A stretch of 64,000 nt of DNA from Ophiobolus disseminans (taxonomy: Eukaryota; Ascomycota; Dothideomycetes; Pleosporales; Phaeosphaeriaceae): contig MU006216.1 of the NCBI GenBank assembly GCA_010093685.1, forward strand, positions 1,377,065 through 1,441,064, given 5' to 3'. A program made the position numbers and the translations under genes. Below the pieces are notes generated by a model, which worked only from the letters and a program-made list of their open reading frames with translations, was not told where the DNA came from and made no database searches. Below are positions 11,401 to 21,588 of this stretch, one piece after another (position 1 is the first letter of the stretch; every line of letters begins with the position of its first letter).

Positions 11401-12176
11401 ACGGCGGCAGCAGCTGATGTTGCAAGATCCGCGTTGTCGAATCGAACCGTTGGTTGCGCCTTCCACGACAGGAGCCCACGAACAGACCAGTTGCTGTTCT
11501 GGTAGCGTGATCCATCCCAGGCCCTGATGTCCATGTCCCAATACATGCGGCATATCGCGCCGTCGTCCAATGCCACAAGCAGCTCATTCACGTCTACCGC
11601 AACGAGTCTGTACGGAATGCGCCCACTGAACAATATGGGCTCTGACCTCTTGCACCAGCTCTCAATTTCCTGCTCTGAGGCGGCTGGGTTCGTGAAGAAG
11701 TCGCGGTGGATTGTGAGGACGTAAAGATCGTTCGATGTGGTGATTGCAAACACGGTCAACGCATCGCGCTCGGAGGGCTCGGCGAAAGCGACACAGAATG
11801 GGCGGATCGGTGATGGGAACTGGAAGAGGAGGGTGAGGTTGGCCTCGAAGTGGTGGCTGGCATCGTGATCTAGGTCGACCGCCTGTATCTCGAGCATCTT
11901 TCGATTGTCCAGAACGCGCCAGAGAAAGCTTCGTGGGTACGCATGCTGCTGCCGAAAGAACAAGGAGCCGTCGCTCGCCAGATGGCGTCTTGTGAAGGCT
12001 TCCTCATCCTGATCTGCATACTGCTCGTGTATTATGGTGCGCTTTGCTGTAGTACGGGAGCCGAAGGTGCTCAGCGAGCTTGCGGGTAGCGTGAATGCGA
12101 TTGTCGACCCAGGAAATGCGGGCTCAATGTTCAGTCGTGCCTCTTTATAGAGACATACACCTCCATCTTTGACCAT
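8437..12176 (-). CDS. NUP120: Nucleoporin Nup120/Nup160, Y-complex subunit
   Basis: Nup120 is a scaffold subunit of the nuclear-pore Y complex (Nup84/Nup107-160 complex). The model joins exons 9377-12176, 9032-9329 and 8437-8983, with introns of 47 and 48 nt (GTAAGT donors, TAG acceptors). It gives 1214 residues in phase, the usual fungal size. The N-terminus CLYKEARLNIEPAFPGS is characteristic, and I start at the Met just before it. The first half is the beta-propeller (for example SICLDHTIRAWNVASG near 310-330), and the second half is helical repeats. The C-terminal exon ends in a helical tail. The Met at 12326 would add 50 residues that look non-coding. Confidence 0.9.
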
Positions 12177-12489
12177 CCTTCTTTCATGCGCTGGGGTTGG
12201 AATCGATCGAAGGCTGTTCGAACAGGTGCGCGACGTGGTTGCGGACTTGTCGCGGAGGTGGAGCTCACAAAAACAGTAGTCGCGATGGGGAATGCGACAC
12301 CAGAGCGCCAGTGCACGGACCACCAAACACCATATGCATGAGCCTCACTCTTTTGGTCCAAGAGACCCGTGGACATTCTGTTCATTCATGGGATTCGACG
12401 CGTGATGGCATCTCTACATATGAAAGTACCTATATTATCAAAGAAAAGGACACCACGGCGCCATGCAATGCTAACACAACACGATATCC
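12177..12489. other. Spacer between RAD51 and NUP120
   Basis: Both flanking genes read on the minus strand, so this holds the RAD51 3' end and the NUP120 promoter. Frames run through it but have no domain similarity that I recognise. Confidence 0.45.
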
Positions 12490-13684
12490 TCACCTGTTAT
12501 TGCGCTCCTCTAAATCTTTCTCCTTCGGGTCGCCAATGCCGTCTTCGTTGATTGCGAACAGACAATCGCTCTCTGGGAGACAAGGGCTGTCGTAAATCTT
12601 GCAAACACGTGTCTCTCCTCGCCCCTTCCTCAAGCTGAGTCGCGTCGTGCTGGCGTGTGCTATGATATTACCTCCAATGGGCTTCTTGGGGTCTGGGTTG
12701 AACATCGCACTCGGCCCACCATCCACCTGCGCGACAACTTGGTTGGTGATGACGACCGCGATACCAAACTCATCCGCGAGTCTTTGCAGCGTGCGCATGA
12801 ACTTGGCCAGATGCGTCTGTCGACTTGACAGTTCGCCACGTCCTGCGAAATCCGTGCGGTAAAGCGAAGTTGCCGAGTCGACAATAAGAAGTGAAAAGCG
12901 AGTTTCAGTCATCATCTGGGCAGCCTGGTTGAGCAGCTCCAGTTGATGATCCGAGTTGTAGGCACGCGCATAAGCCACGTTATCGAGCACTTCTTCGCCA
13001 GACAGGCCAAAGCGATTGGCGACGGCGAGACAACGAACAGGTCGGAAGGTGCCCTCGGTGTCGATGTACAAGCACTTGCCCTCGCCGCCACCCATGTCGA
13101 AAGGCAGCTGGCATGTTACAGCCAAGGTATGGCAAATCTGACTCTTTCCTGTCCTGAACTCGCCAAAGATCTCAGTAATTGAGCCCGTTTCGATGCCTCC
13201 CGCGAGAAGTGTATCTAGTTGTTTTGACCCGGTCGTTATTGAGATGAGTTCGCTTCGCCGCTGGTGCATCTCGGTGGCTGTCGTGAAGCCCATCGGTACG
13301 AGTTTCGAGGCTGACGTTTTTAGCATGGATATTAAGACGATAGATGGCACTACGTACCTTCCGCAAGCAGCTTCGACGCCTTCTGTTCTGATATCCCTTT
13401 GATCTGCTCAAGTGCTTTCCGTGGACTGCTGAAATTAGTGGCGGATCTCTGGTAATGTGTACGAACCCACGTGTAAGCGATTGACTCAATCGTATTGTAG
13501 CCTCCTTCTATAACCAGCTTGATGTCGCGCGCTGTCAATCCGTTTAGGCCCTTTACGTCGATTAGTACTCGCTTTTCGTGCATCTCCTTGCGCATCGGAC
13601 GCGTACCTCAAGCGCGGCGACCGGCGTTGGTGCACCAGGGGCGCTCATCGTGCTCTCTTCAAACTGTTCTTCTTCGGCACTCAT
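12490..13684 (-). CDS. RAD51: DNA repair recombinase Rad51
   Basis: Rad51 is the eukaryotic RecA-type strand-exchange ATPase of homologous recombination. Four exons (13607-13684, 13471-13550, 13358-13425, 12490-13310) join in phase to 348 residues, the normal length. The N-terminal helix-hairpin-helix domain reads GLTARDIKLVIEGGYNT and LEQIKGISEQKASKLLAEA. Walker A is GEFRTGKS (125-132) and Walker B is LLIVDS (216-221). The VVITNQVVAQVDGG and GGNIIAHASTTRLSLRKGRG blocks identify Rad51 rather than Dmc1 or RadA paralogues, though Dmc1 is the closest alternative. Introns are 56, 45 and 47 nt; the first ends in AAG, a less common acceptor that follows a TACTAAT branch site. Confidence 0.95.
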
Positions 13685-13989
13685 CTTGTCGGATCTGTGA
13701 GCAAAAGTACACGGGATAAAGTAGTGCGTTCTGGAAGTGCGAGAGTTATGATATTAGGAGAAGTGGCGAAAGCCGACGCGTAAAGATCGATAGTGGCACT
13801 AGCGTCAACGCGAAATCACATGACTCTCAAGTTGCCTCGGCGCATTTCGTTTGATTACATTTGAAATACAAAGACCGCGTCACTCGAGCTATACTGGCGG
13901 TGCTAGAACGTGGTTTCGAAACATGCTGTCGTTCATTTGTTCATTGCTACATCATTATGATATCCATAGTTCCCTCTCGAGTGCAGCAT
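13685..13989. other. RAD51 promoter / aldo-keto reductase 3' flank
   Basis: The region separates two minus-strand genes. It carries the MluI-type boxes listed separately. No other coding signal was found. Confidence 0.5.
13776..13813 (-). promoter_or_regulatory. MluI-type cell-cycle boxes upstream of RAD51
   Basis: A perfect ACGCGT (13776-13781) lies about 92 bp upstream of the RAD51 start. A second core, ACGCGA followed by AA (13808-13815), lies 27 bp further. MBF-type factors bind ACGCGT in yeasts, and DNA-repair and replication genes are classic targets. Use in this species is inference. Confidence 0.5.
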
Positions 13990-15133
13990 CTACTCATCGT
14001 CTCCAAAGAAGACCTTAATCGGTAGCCAGGCATCGCCGCAGACCTTGAAACGCTCAGGAAGCGAGTCAATCACCTTCACCTCCTCGTCGGTCAGTTCCCA
14101 GCCATCAAGCTCGAAGTTGCCTTGAATACGTGACGCAGTCACAGACTTGGGAATAACCGAAGTACCGCGCTGGAGTCCCCACATAAGCAGGACTTGTTGC
14201 ACACTCTTGCCCTTGTTGTCGGCAAGCTTCTTCAGCTTCTCGTTCTTGTAAAGAGGAGAGTCGGTGGATCCGAGGCAGGAGTAGGCGGTGGCGTGGATGC
14301 CTTTCTCCTTGCAATAATCGAGGAGCTTGGGTCTATGATCTGTTAGCGACCTTCAGCTCATGAAAATTTTGAATAGCTTACGAGGGGTTGTTGGGGTGAA
14401 GTTCCACTTGGTTGACGGCTGGCGTAATCTTGAATCGTGAGTCGGCAAACAGCTTCTCAAGGTTCTTAATGGCGAAATTCGAGACACCGATGTTTTTTAC
14501 GCGACCCGATTCGGGAAGCTTCTGGAGCTCCGCCCAGGTGTCCTTGAAATCCCAGTCGGACAAGTGCTTCTTGAGATCATCTGGATCGGTGGACGAGGGC
14601 CAGTGCTAAATGTCTGTCAGTATGTACTAGGTGAAACCGCAGGCTTTCAGGTCTGACTTACCATCAGGTACAGATCAATGTAGTCAACACCGAGAGACTT
14701 GAGCGAGCTGGTAATCCCCTCCTCGACGCGCTTGTGCCATGGGTTGTCGAGCTTGGTGGTGATCCAAAGCTCCTCGCGTGGAACACCAGAATCCTTGATA
14801 CCTTGGCCAACCTCCTTCTCGTTGCCGTAGGCAAGAGCTGTGTCTATGTGCCTGTAGCCAGCCTGAATGGCGGCCTTGACGGCTGAACGAACCTCACCAG
14901 GCTGAGATTGCCATGTACCGAGACCGATCGCTGGGATCTTTGCGCCAGTGTTGAGCTGGGGAGGGTGATCAGCTACATTTTAACAGTATGGAAATGATGC
15001 GCCTTTAATACTCTGCGCGTAGTGACGTTTTGCAACGAAGGTAATACTAGTCTGATCTGACGCGACATGAGATGTTCTCAAGAAACTTAGTACATACCGT
15101 GAAGCTCTCCTTAGTCCAGTTCTTTGGTGACAT
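13990..15133 (-). CDS. Aldo-keto reductase, glycerol dehydrogenase / Gcy1-like
   Basis: This is an NADPH-dependent (beta/alpha)8 aldo-keto reductase. Four exons (15098-15133, 14662-14955, 14382-14605, 13990-14332) give 298 residues in phase, close to the family norm. Motifs present are LNTGAKIPAIGLGTW near the start, GYRHIDTALAYGNE with the catalytic Asp and Tyr, TTKLDN with the catalytic Lys, the active-site His in YLMHWPSS, GVSNFAIKNLE, NQVELHP, and IPKSVTASRIQ for the cofactor phosphate. The proteins closest in style are fungal glycerol/glyceraldehyde reductases, but substrate cannot be settled. The upstream palindrome of CCCCT/AGGGG cores suggests stress control. Confidence 0.92.
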
Positions 15134-15265
15134 TCTTGCAAGTGTTCGGAACATATAAGAAGGAGATTGATATTGTAGAGAGAAGGAAGTATGAATTGGA
15201 GTGGGCGATATAAAAGTTTTGGAGGGGCGTTACAGCACACAACATGCAACCGCGCTACGTCAGGG

Positions 15266-15291
15266 CCCCTCGGTCAACACACACCGAGGGG
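15266..15291. promoter_or_regulatory. Perfect inverted repeat of stress-element cores
   Basis: The arms CCCCTCGGT (15266-15274) and ACCGAGGGG (15283-15291) are perfect reverse complements separated by 8 nt. Each arm contains a CCCCT/AGGGG core, the stress response element bound by Msn2/4-type zinc fingers in yeast. It lies about 133-158 bp upstream of the aldo-keto reductase start. Function is inferred from motif and position. Confidence 0.55.
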
Positions 15292-15306
15292 CAATAGCGG
15301 GACGTC

Positions 15307-15321
15307 TCATCCACCGGATGA
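15307..15321. promoter_or_regulatory. Second hyphenated palindrome
   Basis: TCATCC (15307-15312) and GGATGA (15316-15321) are perfect 6-bp arms around ACC. It sits 16 bp from the larger inverted repeat, in the same divergent promoter. It could be a dimeric regulator site. No known factor is assigned. Confidence 0.35.
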
Positions 15322-15747
15322 ATTGCGACGTATGAATGGGAGTAATCCACCAATTAAATAACAAAGAGGCCGCAATTCGCAGGGAATGCGCCTGTTGAGA
15401 AACTGGAGCCACCGCTTACACTAGATTGAGAGAGGAAATCGGAACAGTTGCCTTTTGCCGTTACCAGAAAACAGGCGGAAGTAGGCGATGATTTGCGGGC
15501 ATCAATTGATGAACTCAATGAAATCACATAGATAATCAAGATATGGGGATATGGTGCTTGACTCAAGTGAAAACGGGCTTGAAGAAACAGTGAGGAATGT
15601 CGCCTTCCTGCTCTAGGATGAAATTAAGGAAATTGCCGCATTTGGCGAGGGCCCAAACTTTGCTTCTTCAACCACAACCACTCCCGCCCATCACCCGAAC
15701 AATCTTCCCGCACCATCAGCACACCGCCTTTAGCCGCATGACCCGCC

Positions 15748-16425
15748 ATGTCTTCTGGTTTTGTCAGCGGCGGAACAGTTGATAACCCCACAGAACGGGA
15801 TGACGAGTGGCGGAAGGCGCAGGCAGAGCTTGAAGCAGTCCGCAAAGCAAAGGCGGATTTGGCAGCACAGCACGATGGAAAGAGCTTATTCGAAGTCTTG
15901 CAAGAGAACAAGGACAAGAAGCAGGCTGAGTTTGAGGAGCGGGCGAGGTACAAACTTCACGTGAGCCTTGACGATGAAGAGGCGGACTACTTGGACGCGA
16001 TCCTGGAGAAGAAGAGAAAAGAGGAGGCCGAAGTGAAGAAGGATACTCGAGAGCAGCTCGACGCTTTTCGCAGACAGCGAGAGGAAGCGGAGAGAATGGC
16101 CCTGGAAGAGGATGGTGCGGATGCGCCGAAGGAGGAAGAAGTTCAGTGGGCTGCTCCTGGGCGCAAAAGGAAGAAGGGTCCAGAGAACAGTCTTCTAAAG
16201 GGTGTCAAGCTGAAGAAGCCAAAATCAACAGCTGAAGAGAACAAGAGCACCGCAGAACCCGTGCAACAGGAGGATAAGCCTCTGGCTGCTATCACCAACG
16301 CTACGGTATCAAGTACAGCAAGTAAAGGCGCCATCGCAACACGACCCGCACTAGTTCAGAAGCATGCATCTGTCAAGCCACTTGCCTTAGGCTTAGGATA
16401 CGCTTCTTCCGACGATGAGGATTGA
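15748..16425 (+). CDS. FAM192A/Fyv6 N-terminal-domain nuclear protein
   Basis: This single exon encodes 225 residues. The N-terminal half (about 1-115) carries the FAM192A/Fyv6 signature: SGFVSGGTVD near the start, then a long charged helix with SLFEVLQENKDKKQAEFEE and LDDEEADYLDAI. The second half is basic and disordered with lysine clusters (GRKRKK, KLKKPK) suitable for nuclear import, ending in LGLGYASSDDED. Human FAM192A (PIP30) binds the PA28-gamma proteasome activator; yeast Fyv6 is a splicing factor of the second step. Which role applies here is not readable from sequence. Confidence 0.85.
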   Translation: MSSGFVSGGTVDNPTERDDEWRKAQAELEAVRKAKADLAAQHDGKSLFEVLQENKDKKQAEFEERARYKLHVSLDDEEADYLDAILEKKRKEEAEVKKDTREQLDAFRRQREEAERMALEEDGADAPKEEEVQWAAPGRKRKKGPENSLLKGVKLKKPKSTAEENKSTAEPVQQEDKPLAAITNATVSSTASKGAIATRPALVQKHASVKPLALGLGYASSDDED

Positions 16426-17413
16426 ACTACTGGACCATTGCACTCATGACTTCGCCGAACAGCCGCCGTTTCTTCGGGAATCTGGAGAGTAACATTAGTG
16501 CCGAAGCGCGGCCTCTATAGAATCGCCAGGAAAGGCGATCATCGGACAATAACCTGTAGGCTCTCGGAAACTGCGCTGCACTCAGAACACGAGCCGGGAA
16601 AAGATTCGAATTCCGGAGTAGGATTTTCGGGTATGGCCGGACCAGGGAAACACGAGTCAATATCCGTGGGATGAAAGATACTGGAACGAAGGGGACAAGC
16701 TTGACATTCTCTTGATCGAATCAAAACTTTGAAAACCACAACCGTGCAATGTGACTTCAATGCAGCATAAATCTTCCCTCAACGCAATAAATGTGCGAAC
16801 CATGTTGTATCATTCAGCCTGCTCAGCTACGAACCACTCCTAACACCCACGTTCATTGCACATACTGTGAACCTTCCGAACGCCTGTGTACGCCAATGCA
16901 ACCGAGTGATGTTCTACAGCAGACGTGGTTGTTATAGGGCGTCCACTCGGGCAATCTTTACCATCGCGTGTGGACTGCAGATTAGAGTCCTTCCATGACG
17001 AAAGAAGAGGATGGATGAAGCCGCCGACGAGATCCTCGACCCTAATCGACGGCGGCAGACTAACGAGCGCAACAAACACAGAGAGGAGGCGTAAGCCTAA
17101 ATGTATTTCAAATTCATGTTTGTGTGAAAATCCCATACCCGTAGGCATGTCCAAACGACAGCACTTGACTACTTTTACTCCATCGCACAGTATTCAGAAC
17201 ATCCGTTCATCCAAGTTGACTCCATTTTGAACGATGCTTTATATTACCATTATGCACACGTTCTACTCATCGATGCTTATATCACACGGGCATGTACATA
17301 TCCGAACAACAAGCCACCCATATTTCCCCCAAAAAAACCTAACATATATCCGGAACAGAATCATCCACGTCACAGGCATCCCGGCCTGCTTTAGAACTTC
17401 CCAACGCTTTCGT
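16426..17413. other. Convergent 3' flank region
   Basis: The region lies between the 3' ends of the FAM192A/Fyv6 gene and the chitin deacetylase gene. No domain-bearing frame, RNA gene or notable repeat was found. Confidence 0.5.
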
Positions 17414-19829
17414 TTAGTACTTGTTGCACTTTCCGAACTTGTCGTCGCAGCCGACACCACATGCCCAGGGGTCAGTCGAGCAGCGTCCGCTCTCCTTGCA
17501 GCAGCACTCGATGGTCTGGCCGAAGGGGTTCTTGTAGCCAGCACAGGTCTGGCCACCGTTGTCCTTTCCACACTTGCCATCCTTGCTGACGGGAGGGCCG
17601 GTGGGGGTAGGAGTGGGAGTGGGCTTGTCATCGTCGCAGGGAGTGGAACTGGGTTTCACGACGGTGCCGAAGGTGGTGGGGTGGGAGTCAGGGTAGACCT
17701 TGGTGGAGGAGGCCTGGTCGTCGGGGTAGACTTTGGTGGAGGAGACCTGTCCATCGGGGTAGACTTTGGTGGAGGAGGCCTGGCCATCGGGGTAAACTTT
17801 GGTGGATGAAGCATCGCCGGTGGGGCTGGAGACAGCATCGGAATAGACCTTGGTCGACGAGGCCTGGCCGACAGGAGAGGAGCTGCTAGTCTGGACAGGG
17901 GTGGAAGATGCGGACTTGACATCTGACTTCGAGGCCGAGGCCGAAGCAGACGAAGAATGAACAGCAGTGGAAGAGGCAGACTTGACATCCGACTTAGACT
18001 CCGAGACCGAAGAAGACTTGCTGACGGAAGCAGAGGCGCTGGAAGAAGCAGACTTGGAGACAGATGCCGATGCGCTGGCAGAAGCGGACTTGGAGACAGA
18101 TGCCGATGCGCTGGCAGAAGCGGACTTGGAGACAGATGCGGAGGCACTGCTAGAAGCCGACTTGGAAACAGAAACCGAAGCGCTGGACGAAGCAGACTTG
18201 GAAGCGGAGGCAGAAGACGAAGCAACGGACGAAGTCTTGCTGACGGAAGCAGTTACACTGGAGCTGGAGGCGGACGATCCGCAGTTGCCGTAGAACGGGT
18301 TGCAAGTCGCGCCACAGTGATTCGGAGTGTTTCCACAGTAGCCGTACTCGGAGCAGCACTCAGCCTTCACACCGTCAAGAGCGAAGCCCTTGCATGTCTT
18401 GAGGGCGGTAGCACCGCAGCTTCCGTCGGTGGAAGTGGCGAGGGAGGCGGTAGGGGAAGCAGCGGCGGAAGTAGTAGAAGAAACGATGGATGGCTGAGCA
18501 CCGCACTTTCCGAACGCAGGGTTGCAATCTGTTCCACAGTGATCGGCGCTGCGTCCACACCATCCGGCGGCTGAGCAGCACTCGCTGATGCCCTCGAGTC
18601 CAATGAAGCCAATGCAAGACTGGCCACCGTTGGCGGTACCGCACTGGCCGTTGGTGGAGGTAGGGCCGGTAGGAGTGGGGACGGGAGCGGAAGACGAAGG
18701 GGTGGCACTGGGACGTGGGCCGGCAGCCGAGTCACGGTACCAGTTCTGGACGGGGTCGTTCATGCACTCGCCGACAGTAACAGCAGTGTAGCCGTTCTTG
18801 TAGATGTAGTCGAGCATGTATGCGGTCAAGTTGTTGGCCGAAAGCTCGTGGATGTCGTGAGCGATAGCAAGGCCATCTCCATTAGGACCGGCCTTGACCA
18901 TACTCGCGAGAAAGTTATCCTTTGCGTTCTGGATCTTCTCGGGAGTGAGGTTGTTATAGTCATCGGTGTCGATGTCGAACGAGGTGATCACGTATCCAAG
19001 GGCCTTCATATCATCCATGCAGGGCTGCGTGACGCAGGCGGAGTACGGGGGACGCATGTAAGTGGGGTATTTGCCGATGATGTTGCGCAGCGCCATCTCG
19101 TTCTTGATCATTTGGTCGTAACGCTGTGCGCTGGTGATCTGATCGAGGTTCTGGTGGGACCAGGTGTGACTGGCGACCTGGTGGCCGTTGGCATACATCT
19201 TCTCGATAACGCCCCTCCAGCTCTCGTCGATAGCACCCTTGCCAATGTTGTTGCCAGTGATGAAAAAAGTTGCGTGTGCGTTGCGATCTTCGAACTGTTT
19301 CATCACACCTTCAGTGTAGATGTACGGGCCATCGTCGTAGGTAATAGCCACGGTCTTGGGCTTCAGGCATTCACGAATACCCCACCCGCCGTATTCAATG
19401 TTGCCGAGCTGTGTACGGGCATCGTTCCGGGTCGTAGCACCGTAAGGGGTCTTGTTAGCATCGCAACCTGGGCCGAAGTTGATCTGGCAATCAGGTGCAG
19501 CACAGTGATCTTTTGATGTTCCACAGTAGCCCTGACACGTGTTAATCATAATATGTAAAAGAGAGCCTGTGTAAACTTACACTAGGCGAGCAGCAGAAGC
19601 CGGCCGCGCAAGATGCACCTCCACCTTGTTCACCGCACATGCCAGCGGTGTTGCCACCCTGGCGAGCGTGAAGCTGGGGACCAGCAGCATGGCGATGACC
19701 AGCCCACGGGTTCCTGGCCCTCAAGTTCTTGGGTGCACCAAAGAGCCTGGGGGCTCCAGGAATGTCGCCTCCATGTGCAGCAACTAGGGGTGCCACCAAT
19801 GAGGCGGCGAAAACGTCTGAGAAACGCAT
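17414..19829 (-). CDS. Chitin deacetylase with multiple chitin-binding (CBM18) modules
   Basis: Exons 19581-19829 and 17414-19531 (49-nt intron) encode 788 residues. Order: signal peptide (about 1-19); CBM18-like module at about 65-106, split by the intron; NodB polysaccharide deacetylase at about 139-340; CBM18 modules at about 380-426 and 455-500; a Ser/Thr-rich repetitive linker; and a C-terminal cysteine module at about 737-785. NodB motifs are complete: TYDDGPY with the Asp pair at 148-149, SHTWSH with His205 and His209, RPPY at 243-246, and AHDIH. The enzyme removes acetyl groups from chitin to give chitosan in the cell wall or on host-exposed walls. The two middle CBM18 modules keep GYCG/GWCG, but the last has GRCS and a CCC run, so its binding ability is doubtful. 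Confidence 0.93.
17691..17862 (-). repeat. 30-bp tandem repeat encoding SSTKVYPD units
   Basis: Within the chitin deacetylase linker, five copies of SSTKVY(P/S)D occur. Three are contiguous 10-residue units of the type ASSTKVYPDG, with an irregular spacer before the first copy. The near identity at DNA level marks a minisatellite likely to vary in copy number between strains. Confidence 0.8.
18006..18215 (-). repeat. Serine-rich VSKSASASAS repeat tract
   Basis: About five copies of a 12-residue unit of the type SVSKSASASASA encode the Ser/Ala-rich linker of the chitin deacetylase. The two central copies are nearly identical at DNA level (about 18055-18130). Such stretches are usually O-mannosylated spacers in fungal wall proteins; that is inference. 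Confidence 0.75.
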
Positions 19830-21588
19830 GTTGGTTGATAATTGACTTGTGAAAAATGCTAGTATTAAGTAATCTCTTCCAATAATGACAGTACGGGTTT
19901 GATAACGAATGTGGTAATTCAATTAAGAATTGGGAGTAAAAACGAGTGACGGGCGCGTGCAGCGTGCAACAACGGGTAAGGAGCAAAAGAGAGGCAGCTG
20001 GAAACCCTTATATCCCGAGTTTACATTGCCATTGCAGGGCGCCCGATGCGAGACGGTGGCGCACCGCTAAGCAACTGCAGTAAGCACGCTATACTCAGCA
20101 GCCAAGAGCGCTGGGCTGGAGAAAGTTCTCATGATACGAACACGAACAGTGGAGATAGTGCACATTTACGCTAGAGATACATGCCGTCTGAAGTTGACGG
20201 GACATTTTTCGGGTCGTGAGTGAGTCAGGCATCATAGGTACAACCTCGATCCGGTGTAGGTTGTTGACAGGTTCGACAACCGGAATCTAGATATGGCTCA
20301 ATGTAGCAGGATGCTGTAGAATTATTGAAGTGTGTCAACCAGAAATGACTCCATAAGCGGAGGATTTCCGGAGGCGTCATCTGCATGGGACAGCCAAGAC
20401 CGTAAGGCCTAGTGGAACAAGAATAGGGAGCCGATAGCCCGGTACCTGACTACGTTCCATCACGTAGCACGGATACAGGCAGATCGCCGTCGGCGCCAAA
20501 GGCTTTTTGGACAGTTCGTGTGTGACACGGGCTACCGTCGCGCTTTGGGGCCTCGGTTGAGGACTTTCCCATGGCTGGGATGTTGCAGTCCAGCAGGGCA
20601 ATTATTTTCTTTGCCCATGCATCGATGATCCACAACTGGGTTGGTGGTGTGCCCCTGGATAGTGAGTTTGTTGGTTGTCAGCATGAACGGCGTTGGTCGT
20701 TTCCCAGCCCACAAAACGTCGAGGCTCGGTACAGCCTCCGACGCTTCTCACACGCTGACAGGACCTGGTTGATATGTCGGCACAGGTTGTCAGAATTGGT
20801 CTCAAGACATGGGATCCTGACAGCACGTTCTCAACATGTCACAATGTCGCACGCCGTATGCAGAACACGAGGTGCACATGCGAAGTATGGTAGGGTCCCC
20901 ACTGTCTCGGTCATAGTTATCATTTGTGCGAAGCGAGATCAGTCGATACTCCTTCGTATAAGCGCGGGCTTAACCTCGGCCGCATTATATTCCTGCCGAC
21001 GACAAGATGCCAAGCGGCCCCCTGAAAGCCTTCATTTCCACAACCAGGAGCTTAGTGGTAAGCGCCAAGTTACGTCGGAGGCGTCCGTTTTCCGCCCCTG
21101 TTGTTTGGCTCGTCCCACAAACCGAACGTGCCTTAACGGCAGCCGCTGCGACGATGATCTCACCCCGAGCTCATTTGCGATGCGACACCCCTTTTTGACT
21201 ACATTCTAGGCATACTGCATTCGTCTCAAAGGGGCTAATGGGCGTCGAGACATCTGTATTGACGTTGTTCTGTGTTGTTGCTGCGCTTGAGGACCAGCGG
21301 CTCTAGGCATCAAAACCCATCAGGTAAATGTCTGTGTGACGCACCAAAAATAGCAATGCATGAAAACGATGGGCAATGCGCATGATCGACAGTAGCTCGA
21401 TTCTAGTGCGCATACATCTATGAAGTAGTGGTCGAGTTTGGGGCGCGTAACATACGCCGGCAGCTCAACAAGGAGCAAGTGCATATGAATAGCTATACAG
21501 TGGGTATCATGGTTTTTTGTTACATTGCGGAGTCGTATGCACCATCATTTTGCACTCGTTCTTTCAGTGGAGGACAACTAGTCGTTTG
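19830..21588. other. Long intergenic region upstream of the chitin deacetylase gene
   Basis: It contains the chitin deacetylase promoter (left) and the 3' flank of the UBA-domain gene (right). A 212-codon open frame at 20571-21209 on the plus strand has no domain and no family likeness, so I do not call it. An imperfect inverted repeat with GGTTGT (20259-20264) and ACAACC (20276-20281) arms is present. Confidence 0.45.
20007..20014 (-). promoter_or_regulatory. TATA-like box upstream of chitin deacetylase
   Basis: On the minus strand this reads ATATAAGG inside GGGATATAAGGG, about 180 bp upstream of the start codon. Spacing would imply a long 5' leader. Assignment is tentative. Confidence 0.35.

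Larger units (their letters stand above)
15134..15747. other. Divergent promoter region between AKR and FAM192A/Fyv6 genes
   Basis: The two flanking genes are transcribed away from each other. The segment holds the two hyphenated palindromes listed separately and a TGACTCA heptamer near 15553. No coding frame is recognised. Confidence 0.55.

Noticed and set aside
17957..18574. 205-codon plus-strand frame opposite the chitin deacetylase
   Set aside because: It is the antisense shadow of the serine-rich repeat; its Arg/Gly repeat pattern follows directly from the sense repeat.
18848..19516. 222-codon plus-strand frame opposite the NodB domain
   Set aside because: Antisense of a strongly conserved coding exon. 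No motif of its own.
20571..21209. 212-codon open frame on the plus strand
   Set aside because: No domain, no splice-consistent extension, and a residue mix typical of chance frames in GC-rich DNA.
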